From NCBI GenBank assembly GCA_020854825.1, contig JAHKLY010000005.1, positions 1 to 52,833 of the forward strand: 52,833 nt of DNA, given 5' to 3'. Below the pieces are notes generated by a model. That model was not told where the DNA came from. It was given only the letters and a program-made list of their open reading frames with translations, and ran no database searches. Position 1 is the first letter of the stretch. Every line of letters starts with the position of its first letter. Below, in pieces: positions 8,692 to 17,600 of the stretch. The stretch comes from Microcaldota archaeon. Its GTDB lineage: Archaea > Micrarchaeota > Micrarchaeia > Anstonellales > JAHKLY01. The position numbers were made by a program, and so were the translations under genes.

Positions 8692-9135
8692 ATGTATAAT
8701 ATAACTTTAAATAAAATAGAGAAAAAGTTTGATTATGTAGAACTTTTTCTTTATAATTCTTTTTCTATTTTTAAAACAAATAATACTAGAATCGCAGCTT
8801 CAAATTGTAAAAAAAATCAGATAATATATTTAGAAACATATGATCCTTCTATGGAGATTATTCAAAAAGCAAAGGAAAAAAAAAGTATATTTTTAATAAA
8901 TCTATTAGATATTATAAATGAGGAAGGATCAAATAGAAGTAAAACTATAAATAATATAAAATTATTTTTAAGATTATGTATAAAATACAAAGTTGAATTT
9001 ATAATGTGTTTTTTAGCTTCCAATGAATCAGAATTAAGAACATTAAAAGAAGGAATTGCGTTAGGTACGTTATTAGGTTTAAAACATAAACAAGCTAAAG
9101 ACGCATTTATAAAAATTAAAGATTTAAAGAAATAA
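8692..9135 (+). CDS. rnp3: RNase P protein component 3 (Rnp3/Rpp30-like), short form
   Basis: Rnp3 is an archaeal RNase P protein related to eukaryotic Rpp30 that pairs with Rnp2/Pop5 to stabilise the catalytic RNA in tRNA 5'-end maturation. The assignment rests on position between L15e and rnp2 and on C-terminal similarity (SNESELRTLKEGIALGTLLGL followed by KQAKDAF, matching the family's closing helices). At 147 residues it is much shorter than the usual 200 or more, so part of the barrel-like fold is missing or highly compacted. The ATG at 8692 is 8 bases after the L15e stop. Confidence 0.7.
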   Translation: MYNITLNKIEKKFDYVELFLYNSFSIFKTNNTRIAASNCKKNQIIYLETYDPSMEIIQKAKEKKSIFLINLLDIINEEGSNRSKTINNIKLFLRLCIKYKVEFIMCFLASNESELRTLKEGIALGTLLGLKHKQAKDAFIKIKDLKK

Positions 9136-9168
9136 TTTTGCTAAATCAAATTCATATAAGAGGATAAT

Positions 9169-9504
9169 ATGGGAATTAAACCAACAGTAAGAATGAAAAA
9201 AAGATATATTGCTTTTGAACTTATTGGAAAAGATGCAAATAATATAAATGAAACTGAAATCAAATATGCTTTTTATAAAATATTAAATCAATTATATGGA
9301 GAAATAGGTTTTGCTGATTTAGGTTTTAGATTAATTGAATTCAAACCAGAAACAAAAAAAGGGATAGTTCGTTTTAGAAGACAAAAATTAAATAAAGGAA
9401 TTGCTTGTTTTGCTTTTATTAAAAATATTGAAAAGTATGAAACACGTTTAAAACCTTTAAGTACAAGTGGAAGTTTAAAAAAATTAAGAGAAAGAATAAA
9501 TTAA
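9169..9504 (+). CDS. rnp2: RNase P protein component 2 (Rnp2/Pop5)
   Basis: The 111-residue protein matches archaeal Pop5: a basic start KPTVRMKKRYIAFELIG, a helix ending in LNQLYGEIGFADLGFRLIEF, the strand KGIVRFRRQ and the closing STSGSLKKLRERIN, which corresponds to the family's SGTIK-type signature. Pop5 partners Rpp30 in RNase P. It is the last gene of the L15e-rnp3-rnp2 operon, and its stop overlaps by four bases the stop of the convergent gene at 9501. Confidence 0.9.
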   Translation: MGIKPTVRMKKRYIAFELIGKDANNINETEIKYAFYKILNQLYGEIGFADLGFRLIEFKPETKKGIVRFRRQKLNKGIACFAFIKNIEKYETRLKPLSTSGSLKKLRERIN

Positions 9505-10190
9505 CAACTTTTAATTATTTTTTGTAATAATTTATTTGAACTATCTATTAATTTTGGATCAACATTCTTTATCTCCTTACTTAAATCCAATAAATATATT
9601 AACCTCTGTTTTGAAATATATCTTAAGTGTAAATACTTCATTTCTGAGATTAATCTATTTTTGTTGCTTGCTTCTTGAGATTTAATATGATAATAATGAA
9701 CTATATTGAGAAATCCTTGTAATACTCTATTAAATATTGGTTCTATTTCTTTATGTTGTTTGGTTGTTAATTCTGCATCCTTAATTACTATATTAAATAT
9801 TTCTAATGCATCCTCCAATACATATGAAGCCACCTTTGGTTTTTTGTAAAAAACAGAATAACTTGCTAAATCTACATTACAATTTAAAAGAAAAATTGTT
9901 CTTTCAACATATTCTGTATGTGAACAATTAGAATTTATTGTTAATAATTTTAAGGATCTTCTAGTTAATTCTATGGCTCTTTTGAACTTTTTACATTCTG
10001 CTGAATATTTTGCCATTTCAAACAGATGAGTAGATAAACTACATTTCGTCATCTCAGAATTTGAACCTGCTAATTTAGCACTAGTTAATTTTGCTCTTAA
10101 AAATATTTGTTTTATTCTATCAACTACTGGAATTGGATAGTAACTAGTAACTACTTTAATACAAGTTGCATCTATAAAATTATTTCTCAT
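9501..10190 (-). CDS. Hypothetical all-helical protein (TPR-like)
   Basis: The 229-residue product is predicted to be all alpha-helical, with repeated pairs of helices (for example HLFEMAKYSAECKKFKRAIE and ASYVLEDALEIFNIVIKD), suggestive of degenerate TPR or similar solenoid repeats. No family is recognised. It follows the gene at 10195 with a 4-base gap and a GGTG ribosome-binding site, so the two form an operon. Its stop overlaps that of rnp2 on the other strand. Confidence 0.65.
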   Translation of the reverse strand: MRNNFIDATCIKVVTSYYPIPVVDRIKQIFLRAKLTSAKLAGSNSEMTKCSLSTHLFEMAKYSAECKKFKRAIELTRRSLKLLTINSNCSHTEYVERTIFLLNCNVDLASYSVFYKKPKVASYVLEDALEIFNIVIKDAELTTKQHKEIEPIFNRVLQGFLNIVHYYHIKSQEASNKNRLISEMKYLHLRYISKQRLIYLLDLSKEIKNVDPKLIDSSNKLLQKIIKSC

Positions 10191-10194
10191 TTAA

Positions 10195-10614
10195 TCACCA
10201 CATTTGAAATTCATATATTGATTTAAGTGCTGTAGTTCGAACTTCTTTTAAATCTTCATCTGATAAAGGTATATCTTTTAAATTATTCATTAACATATTA
10301 AACTTTTTTATATTCTTACTTTTTTCTTTAAAATCTATTTTTATATAACATTGTTCAGCAAATAATAACATTTTTTTAGCTAATAATTTTCTTTCAATAG
10401 TCGTTGGATCCATTGATAATCTTTCTGCTCTTTTCAAACAAATTCTTGCTGCACTTTTATGTTTTAATAGGGCACTTTTTCTTTTTGCTACTTCGAATCT
10501 GTGTTCTGAAAATGAAATATTTCCTTGAAATAAAGAATCAATAAAAATTGTTGCCCTACCTATAAAAGGAATTTCTGATATATTCAATTTTTTTTCATGG
10601 TTTAAGTTAATCAT
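10195..10614 (-). CDS. Hypothetical helical protein
   Basis: The 139-residue product is rich in Lys, Ala and Leu. Its middle part (KRKSALLKHKSAARICLKRAE and KLLAKKMLLFAEQCY) has the two-helix look of TPR-like proteins, similar in style to its operon partner at 9501. A perfect GGAGG ribosome-binding site precedes the ATG, stronger than at most genes here. Function unknown. Confidence 0.65.
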   Translation of the reverse strand: MINLNHEKKLNISEIPFIGRATIFIDSLFQGNISFSEHRFEVAKRKSALLKHKSAARICLKRAERLSMDPTTIERKLLAKKMLLFAEQCYIKIDFKEKSKNIKKFNMLMNNLKDIPLSDEDLKEVRTTALKSIYEFQMW

Positions 10615-10699
10615 TTAATAACCTCCTTTAAAAAAGTATAAATTATACTATAGTTTTCTGTGTTTAAAAAGGTTTTGGTGTGAAAAATTAAAATAAAAA

Positions 10700-10909
10700 C
10701 GCCGAGGGAGGGATTTTCATACACCAAGTTTCTTTCTTGGTACAGCTTCTTTCTTTTTCCAAAGAAAGAAGGTGTTTGAACCCCCATGTCCGTGAAGACA
10801 CACGATTTCTTGTTTTGTTTTCTTTTCTTTGTTTAAACTTTCTCTTCTTTTTCAAAAGAAAAGAAAGGTTATTCCAGTCGTGCGCACTACCAGATTATGC
10901 GACCTCGGC
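10700..10909 (-). tRNA. tRNA-Ser(GGA) with two introns
   Basis: The acceptor stem pairs GCCGAGG (10909-10903) with CCTCGGC (10707-10701), with discriminator G at 10700. The D-arm runs 10900-10884. The anticodon stem CACGA (10882-10878) pairs with TCGTG (10805-10801) around anticodon GGA at 10875-10873. A class II variable arm (TGTC/GACA stem) supports Ser. Intron 1 (about 10871-10807, 65 nt) is at the canonical 37/38 site. The T-stem GGGGG (10785-10781) pairs with CCCTC (10712-10708), but the T-loop is split after TTCAA by intron 2 (about 10775-10715, 61 nt). That intron is closed by an ACACC/GGTGT helix. Both introns hold a TTTCTTT/AAAGAAA-type hairpin. Confidence 0.88.
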
Positions 10910-10917
10910 ATTAATAT

Positions 10918-11115
10918 GACGAGAATTACAAAACGAATGTTTTGTTTGACCTCGGCATCAATGTAATATATGACGAGGGATTTTCATGAAATGAAAACTG
11001 ACCTCGGCATTAATGTAATATATAACGAGGGATTTTCATGAAATGAAAACTGACCTCGGCATTAATGTAATATATGACGAGGGCTGTAAAAACAAAGTTT
11101 TTACTTAACCTCGGC
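10918..11115 (-). repeat. Four tandem mini tRNA-like hairpins before tRNA-Ser
   Basis: Four units (11115-11076, 11060-11024, 11008-10972, 10956-10918) repeat at 55, 52 and 52 bp and lead into tRNA-Ser 47 bp later. Each starts with GCCGAGGT, identical to the tRNA-Ser 5' end. Each then contains a different or near-identical inner inverted repeat (for example TTTTCAT/ATGAAAA) and closes with a CCTCGTC-like strand that pairs with the start apart from one or two mismatches. Units two and three are almost identical. Linkers read like CATATATTACATTAAT. In the two middle units the end (ATGAAAATCCCTCG) matches the 3' part of tRNA-Ser including the last bases of intron 2, as if the body of the tRNA had been deleted. 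Confidence 0.85.
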
Positions 11116-11138
11116 ATTACTATCTATATATGTAAAAA

Positions 11139-11147
11139 TTATATAAA
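11139..11147 (-). promoter_or_regulatory. TATA box for the hairpin array and tRNA-Ser
   Basis: On the minus strand TTTATATAA lies about 24-32 bases upstream of the first hairpin unit (5' end at 11115). Transcription should therefore begin at the first unit, so the four hairpins would form the leader of the tRNA-Ser primary transcript. Confidence 0.5.
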
Positions 11148-11186
11148 TAAGACTTTAAAAATTGAATGGTAGGAAAGAATATGAAT

Positions 11187-12005
11187 TCAAAAAAAACCTG
11201 GTTCTTCAATCCCAAAATGTTTTTTAAGTTTAGTAATTATTCCTATCGTTTCCCTATTTAGATTTTGTGCTCTTGATGGAGTATATCCATATCTTTCTTC
11301 ATAAAATGAAGGAACTCTAGAATAAAAGTTAGTTTTTGCTTTATAAATATGTTTAAAAATTTTTTTTGAATAATCTGAAAAATCAGTCATAAAAAGGAAC
11401 TCTTGTTCTATATAATCATTTAATGCCCATTCTAATCCATAGCCTACTCTTCTTCTTAAAGATTTTTTACCAGTTTTAGTTGTATAAACTCCAGAAACAA
11501 TATACTCCCATTTAATATCAATTTGTTTTTCATCTAAAATTGGAGCTAATGCAGTTGCTCTTAATGCTCTTTGACCACTACAAAATAAAGAACATCCATC
11601 TACTGTTCCAATTGTCATATTTATTTCTGGTTGTGTTAATATTGGACTAACAAGTAGGTCTATTTGATTTTCTGAAATATCTACTAAATCTGCATCTAAA
11701 ATTAAAATTACGTCTGCGCCCATTTGATAAGATGCTTTTGCTGCGCAGTAAAACGCATATGATTTTCCATAATTTTTAGGTAAAACCATATTAATAAAAC
11801 CAGGATTTTCTAAATAAACTTCTAACTCTTTTTGAGAATTATCTATTGATCCATCATTAATAGCAATTACATTATCTATTTTCCCTTTTGCAATCATATC
11901 AATTAAAGGATTAAGTACATCATGTAAATTTTGTGCCTCATTATACACAGGCACAATCGCTATTATTCGGTTAAACTTTTCTTTAGATATTCTTTGTGAA
12001 TTCAT
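11187..12005 (-). CDS. Family 2 glycosyltransferase
   Basis: The protein is a GT-A fold glycosyltransferase of the GT2 type, transferring a sugar from a nucleotide sugar to an unknown acceptor, probably at the membrane face. Visible motifs are IIAIVPVYNEAQN at the N-terminus, the IAINDGSIDNS segment, and LILDADL (DxD metal site) near residue 105. The 272-residue protein lacks membrane helices, so it may be a soluble member acting on lipid-linked glycans or glycoproteins. The upstream region has no clear operon partner. Confidence 0.85.
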   Translation of the reverse strand: MNSQRISKEKFNRIIAIVPVYNEAQNLHDVLNPLIDMIAKGKIDNVIAINDGSIDNSQKELEVYLENPGFINMVLPKNYGKSYAFYCAAKASYQMGADVILILDADLVDISENQIDLLVSPILTQPEINMTIGTVDGCSLFCSGQRALRATALAPILDEKQIDIKWEYIVSGVYTTKTGKKSLRRRVGYGLEWALNDYIEQEFLFMTDFSDYSKKIFKHIYKAKTNFYSRVPSFYEERYGYTPSRAQNLNRETIGIITKLKKHFGIEEPGFF

Positions 12006-12108
12006 ATAAAAGATGTGTTTTTATGTGTTTATAAATGTTTGTATAACTAGATAAAATAAAAAAGGAATAAAATAAAAAAAGTATTAGTTTTCTTTTCTTT
12101 TTGTTAAT

Positions 12109-12142
12109 TTTTTCTTTTCTTTTTTAAAAAGAAAAGAAAAAG
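12109..12142. terminator. Pyrimidine/purine hairpin after S10
   Basis: TTTTCTTTTCTTTTTT followed by AAAAAGAAAAGAAAA forms a long A/T-rich inverted repeat starting directly at the stop codon of the S10 gene. It probably ends the EF-1A/S10 transcript. It closely resembles the hairpins inside tRNA introns and between tRNA genes elsewhere in the window. Confidence 0.55.
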
Positions 12143-12448
12143 TTAATCTAAAGTAATTCTTACGTATACATCATCAGGAACTTTAACACGCATAATTTGT
12201 CTTAAGGTTCTTTCATCTCCTTTTACATCTATGAGACGCTTATGAATACGCATTTCCCAATGTTCATAGGTTTCAGTTCCATCCCCACAAGGACTTTTTC
12301 TTGTTCCTACTTTCATCTTTTTAGTAGGTAATGGGATTGGTCCTTTTATTGGAACTCCTGTAATTTTAGCAATTTCAACTATTTGATTACAAACATCCAT
12401 TAATTTGTCTGGATCCTTACCTATGAGTTTTATACGTGCATTTGCCAT
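12143..12448 (-). CDS. rps10: Small-subunit ribosomal protein S10 (uS10)
   Basis: The 101-residue protein has the archaeal S10 pattern: [56 protein letters not shown] and the C-terminal [13 protein letters not shown]10 sits in the head of the 30S subunit. The gene follows the EF-1A gene by 8 bases, the standard archaeal tuf-rps10 order, and is followed by a long hairpin. Confidence 0.96.
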   Translation of the reverse strand: MANARIKLIGKDPDKLMDVCNQIVEIAKITGVPIKGPIPLPTKKMKVGTRKSPCGDGTETYEHWEMRIHKRLIDVKGDERTLRQIMRVKVPDDVYVRITLD

Positions 12449-12456
12449 AGAATCAC

Positions 12457-13728
12457 TTATTGTTTTTTAGGTTCTACTTCTAATACAACTCCAGCTGCAA
12501 CGGTTTGTCCCATATCTCTGATAGCAAATCTACCTAATGGACCATAATCTTTGTATGTTTCAACGACAACTGGCTTTAGAGGTTTGAACTTAATTATTGC
12601 AATATCTCCTGTTTTTACAAAATCAGGATTTTGAGCTGCTGTTGCACCTGTTTTAGGATCTTTTTTCTCCAAAATTTCAATTACTTGACATGGTAATTGT
12701 GCTGTGTGGATATGGAATACAGGAGTATATCCTTTTCCAATAGCTGTTGGATGATCTAAAACAACAACTTGTGCTGTGAATGTTTCAGCTACTGTTGGTG
12801 GCCTATCTGCTGGTCCAACAACATATCCTCTTTTTATTGCATTTTTATCTACTCCTTTAAGATTAAATCCAATATTATCTCCAGGTCCTGCAGAGGATAA
12901 TTCTTGATGATGCATTTCCATTTTCTTTACATCAGACTTTACTCCAGAAGGCATAATTGAAATAGCCATCCCTGGTTTTATTACTCCTGTTTCAACTCTA
13001 CCTACTGGAACTGTTCCATGTCCTGTGATTGTAAATACATCTTGGATAGGTAATCTCAAATCCTTGTCAATTGGCTTTGGTGGAACTACAAAAGTATCTA
13101 ATAATTTTACTAAACAATCTCCTTTATACCAAGCCATATTTTCACTTTTTGCTGCGATATTGTCTCCTTTATACCCAGAAATTGGAACAAAATTTATTTT
13201 ACTAACATCATATCCAATGGATTTTAACATTTTAGACATTTCTTCTTTAATTTCATTGAATTTCCCTTCATCATAATTTACTACATCCATCTTATTAACT
13301 GCGATCATAATTTGATTTATACCTAATACTTTTGATAAGAAAGCGTGTTCTTTTGTTTGTGGCATTGGACCTTCTCTTGCTGATACAACTAAAACTGCTG
13401 CATCTGCTTGGGAAGCACCTGTAATCATGTTCTTAACAAAATCTCTATGCCCAGGGGCATCAATAATTGTAAAATAATATTTATCTGTTTTGAACTCTTT
13501 ATGATTTACTTCAATTGTAACTCCTCTCTCTCTTTCTGCTTTCAATGTATCCATAGTATAAGCAAACTCAAAAGTTGCTTTACCAAATTTTTCTGCTTCT
13601 TCTTTTAATTTTTTTAATTGTTGTTCTGGTAATGCCTTAGTATCAAATAGGATTCTACCTACTGTAGTAGACTTACCATGGTCGACGTGACCAATAAAAA
13701 TTAAATTCATATGTTCTTTCTCTGCCAT
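12457..13728 (-). CDS. tuf: Translation elongation factor 1-alpha (aEF-1A)
   Basis: EF-1A is the GTPase that brings aminoacyl-tRNA to the ribosome. The start at 13728 ([14 protein letters not shown]) is chosen because GGAGGTG lies just upstream. A further in-frame start at 13743 would place the ribosome-binding site inside the gene. G-domain motifs are GHVDHGKST (P-loop), ERGVTIEV (switch I), DAPGHRD (G3), NKMD (G4) and SGYKGDN (G5 region), followed by beta-barrel domains 2 and 3 ending in [14 protein letters not shown]. The gene has its own strong promoter and is co-transcribed with S10. Confidence 0.97.
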   Translation of the reverse strand: MAEKEHMNLIFIGHVDHGKSTTVGRILFDTKALPEQQLKKLKEEAEKFGKATFEFAYTMDTLKAERERGVTIEVNHKEFKTDKYYFTIIDAPGHRDFVKNMITGASQADAAVLVVSAREGPMPQTKEHAFLSKVLGINQIMIAVNKMDVVNYDEGKFNEIKEEMSKMLKSIGYDVSKINFVPISGYKGDNIAAKSENMAWYKGDCLVKLLDTFVVPPKPIDKDLRLPIQDVFTITGHGTVPVGRVETGVIKPGMAISIMPSGVKSDVKKMEMHHQELSSAGPGDNIGFNLKGVDKNAIKRGYVVGPADRPPTVAETFTAQVVVLDHPTAIGKGYTPVFHIHTAQLPCQVIEILEKKDPKTGATAAQNPDFVKTGDIAIIKFKPLKPVVVETYKDYGPLGRFAIRDMGQTVAAGVVLEVEPKKQ

Positions 13729-13811
13729 TAATAGCACCTCCACTTTATATTTTTTGAAAAAAACTTCTAATAGTTCTGCAAATACGACAGAATTTAGTGT
13801 ACTTAATTTAA

Positions 13812-13835
13812 CTATAAGTATTTAAAAATGTTTCG
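13812..13835 (-). promoter_or_regulatory. Strong promoter of the EF-1A/S10 operon
   Basis: The minus strand reads CGAAACATTTTTAAATAC, a BRE (CGAAAC) fused to a TATA box, giving a leader of about 60 nt. The same CGAAAC-pyrimidine-TTT block begins the 23S rRNA promoter at 45654, as expected for two of the most highly expressed transcripts. Confidence 0.65.
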
Positions 13836-13851
13836 TAAGGTTTTCTAACCT

Positions 13852-14625
13852 CTATTTCTTTTTTTGCTTTTTCATTTTAAATTTTGGGAATACTTTATTG
13901 AAAGAATCAATATCTATATATGGATACATCTTCATACTCTCTAAAACACAGTTTAATAAATAGGAATTTGAATTTAATTCTCTATTTGTTTTCAATAGTT
14001 CCGCCAATGTTTGATAACCTTTTTTCTTCCCTTTCGTAATACTTTTTGCTTTTTCATTTACTTCTTTATAACTTAAATTTGTGAAATCAAATGCTTTTCT
14101 ATAAATTGTGTTATATGCACTCACAAGGGTTTGTAAAATTTCTTCCATAGATGTATCTTTGATGATACTCATTCTTTTAACTGCAAAATATTTTTTGTGT
14201 TTTATAAATAATGCAACTCCTTCATATTCTAAAGCCTCTGCTTTTGATTGAGGGGGTTTATTTTTTATCTCATAGTCTTTTAACCAGGCATAAGTTTTTG
14301 TTTTTTCTAATAACCTCCTTAATATATATGCCTCTAAAAAGGGTTTGTATTCTTTTGGGAATTTATCTAAAACCTGTTTGATGTCTTTTGGTTTTATAAT
14401 ATTTAACACTTCAACTAAATCCTGATTATGTTCTTTTAATAATTTATCAAGAAATAAATCTATATCTTTTAAATCACCTAACAACTCGTAAGATCTATCA
14501 GAAACCAACTTATCTATTTTTGAAAGTGCATAAACTGCTTTTTCATCATCATCTTCAAATTCAAATTTTATTAAATCAACCCATTCATACTTTTTATAAT
14601 TACTAACAAATGTTATTTCTGTCAT
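13852..14625 (-). CDS. Hypothetical cytoplasmic helical protein
   Basis: The start at 14625 (MTEITFVSNY) is chosen for its GAGGTGAG ribosome-binding site. A longer frame reaching 14685 would overlap the upstream gene. The 257-residue product is mostly helical, has no membrane segment, contains runs such as LEKTKTYAWLKDY and ends in a lysine-rich tail (KFKMKKQKKK) that suggests nucleic-acid contact. I do not recognise a family. It lies 13 bases after the giant surface-protein gene and is likely co-transcribed with it, although no functional link is evident. Confidence 0.6.
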   Translation of the reverse strand: MTEITFVSNYKKYEWVDLIKFEFEDDDEKAVYALSKIDKLVSDRSYELLGDLKDIDLFLDKLLKEHNQDLVEVLNIIKPKDIKQVLDKFPKEYKPFLEAYILRRLLEKTKTYAWLKDYEIKNKPPQSKAEALEYEGVALFIKHKKYFAVKRMSIIKDTSMEEILQTLVSAYNTIYRKAFDFTNLSYKEVNEKAKSITKGKKKGYQTLAELLKTNRELNSNSYLLNCVLESMKMYPYIDIDSFNKVFPKFKMKKQKKK

Positions 14626-14638
14626 TTTTCTCACCTCT

Positions 14639-17600
14639 CTAAGAACATCTTGTTGAACAATAAATTGTATTTGTCCCAACATCATCTAATATTTTTTCGT
14701 TATTACAAATATTATTTCCTATATTATAAGTTGCATTAACTGAAGTATGGAAGGCATATCTTAAATTATCACAAACATTATTATCAATAAACTTATTATT
14801 GTTTGACTCTCTTCTTATTGAAACTCCGTCTCTAAAATTATTTACTATTTCTAAATTTTTAATTTCATTACTTATACTTCCATAAGTTAACCCTACTCCA
14901 ATATTATTACTATTTGAATATCCTTCTGAAATAAAGTTATTTGAAGATGTTACTAATGATAATCCAGTTTGTATATTATTTGAGATATATACACCATTAA
15001 TTATATTATCATTAGAGCTAGATAATAATACAGAATTTAAATTATTATTTGATGTTATATAATTAAATCTGTTATTATGTGAATTATCTAATCTTAATCC
15101 TATTTGTATATTTCCTATTGTAGTTGTATGATTAATTATAGAATGATCAACTTCTTTTAAATATATTCCTTCCCTCGTATTTCCGCCTGCTTCATTTCCA
15201 TTCATAAAAATATGTTCTGAATCTAAAACATAAATTCCTTGTTCATTATTTTCAGCAACATGATTATTTTCTAATTTTAAATAATCTGAATTAAATGCAT
15301 AAAGACCAATATCATAATGTTGGATATGACAATTTTTTATTGTTATATTATTTTGTTCAAAAACTTCAATTCCTATTTTATAACTTGGTAATGGGTATCC
15401 ATTCAATACAGCACCATTACAATCAAAAACTAAATTATTATTTACAATTTTAAATTGATTTGTATATGTTTTTCCGCGTTCTAATTTAATATCTTCTCTT
15501 ACTAACCAAACATTTTCATCTTCATAAGATAATTCTTCATAAGTACATAAATTACTGCACATATTACATGTTCCATTAAAGAAAGGTACACAAGGCATAC
15601 CATTATTTAATCCTTCATCACAATCTTCTCCTGCTTCTAAAATACCATTCCCACATTTACAATCTGAAGTTTCATTAATTGTAAAATTAAATTTAGAATT
15701 TAAAGGCACATCATGTACATCGTCCCATAATTGTATTAAAAATCTATTATTCTCATCTATAAAAGGAGTTGCATAATCTGAATCAAATTCTAATCTCTTA
15801 ATATCGGAGTAATGTAACTTTGTTAATATACTATTATTATAATCACAACTTATATTGTTTAAAATTAATTGTATAAACCCTCCATATCTATATATTGAAG
15901 TTCCAACATCATCACAAGTTCCTCTCCCCCCATCTTCCCAACTTATTTCATATGTTAATTCATTTAGTTTACTAATGAATGTATTTCTTCTTGAATTATG
16001 TTTTATTAAATTATCATAATAAATTAGAGTATTAGTTGGATCCATATAAATATCTAAATCACTCCCAAAAATATTCACAAATTCACAACTTGCAAAATTA
16101 TGTGTGTCTCTAACACAAACTTCATATGGATATAATAAACAATCATCATTATAGAAACATTCTCCTATTGGTTCTACTGAACAGTCAAAATATGAGGCAT
16201 TATATAATTCTACATCATACAAACAATTGCAGCATTCACATCCTTCAACAGTCATTTCTATTCCATTAATAATAAAATCCCTACATGATGAGATATCTTC
16301 TCCATCACAAGTTTCACCTAATATTTCTTGAATATATCCATCCCCACATGTTGCTAATTTACATTCGTTTGTACAATAATCTGTATTATCTGTATTTCCA
16401 TCATCACATTCTTCCCCATATTCTAATTGTAATTGTTCGTCTCCGCACATAGTACAATCATCTCTGCAATATTCTTCACCATCGCATGCTTCACCATCTT
16501 GTATTATTCCATCTCCACAAAAAGTACAATCATCTCTGCAATATTCTTCACCATCACAAGTTTCATCTAAATTAATTATTTCTCCTGCTTCAGTATAATA
16601 CATAATTCCACTTTGAATATATCCATCTCCACAATAGGGCCTTTGACAATTATCTAAACATTCATCCTCATTATATCTATTGCCATCATCACATTCTTCT
16701 CCATTTATTTCTTGTACTCTCATATCCCCACAGTATGTACAGTCTTCCCTACACCAAGAGTCACCATCACAAGATTCTCCATGTTCTCTTTGAGTTATTC
16801 CATCTCCACAATAAGTACAATCAGTTCTACAAGATTTATTTAACATAGGTTCACAAGATTCACCTTCATAAAAAATAATATATTCTGGTCCTGATGATTC
16901 TAAATTTATCCAAAATCCAAGTGTGGGTTGTATTATTCCATCACCACAATATGTACAATCATTTCTACAAGGATTATTATAAGGTCCAGTTTCAGTTCCG
17001 GGCGGGTCACAGGTTTCATCTAAATTTAAATGTAAATATTCATCCCCGCATCTTGGCAACAAACATTCATTTGTACAATCATCATAATTATTATCATTTC
17101 CATCATCGCAATCTTCCCACATATAATCAATAACTTCATCTCCACAGTATGTACAGTCTTCTCTACACCATTCTTGGCTGTCACAAGATTCCCCATGTAT
17201 TTCTTGTACTCTCATATCCCCACAGTATGTACAGTCTTCCCTACACCAAGATTCACCATCACAAGATTCTCCATGTTCTCTTTGAGTTATTCCATCTCCA
17301 CAATAAGTACAATCAGTTCTACAATAGTCTTCACTATCACAGGTTTCAAACCAAATTGATTGAATATAACCATCACCACAATAAGTACAATCTTCTCTGC
17401 AGTAATTATCATTTGGCATTTCTTCCCCAGGTGGATCACATGTTTCATAAGGCATAAAAATAAATGGAATTGAAATATCTCCTGTTGCTATTTTGAATAA
17501 ATTTTCATTTATTATTTCATCTCCACAAATATTAAATTTACAATCATTTAAACACAAATCATTTTCATTTGCATTTCCATCATCACATTCTTCTCCTGCT

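Noticed and set aside
10737-10919. Short plus-strand open frame over the tRNA-Ser gene
   Set aside because: It runs antisense through a well-supported tRNA with introns and encodes a composition-biased peptide without a ribosome-binding site.
10918-11115. CRISPR-like tandem repeats
   Set aside because: Units are ~38 nt hairpins carrying the tRNA-Ser acceptor start, linkers are nearly identical and not unique spacers, and no cas gene is in the window.
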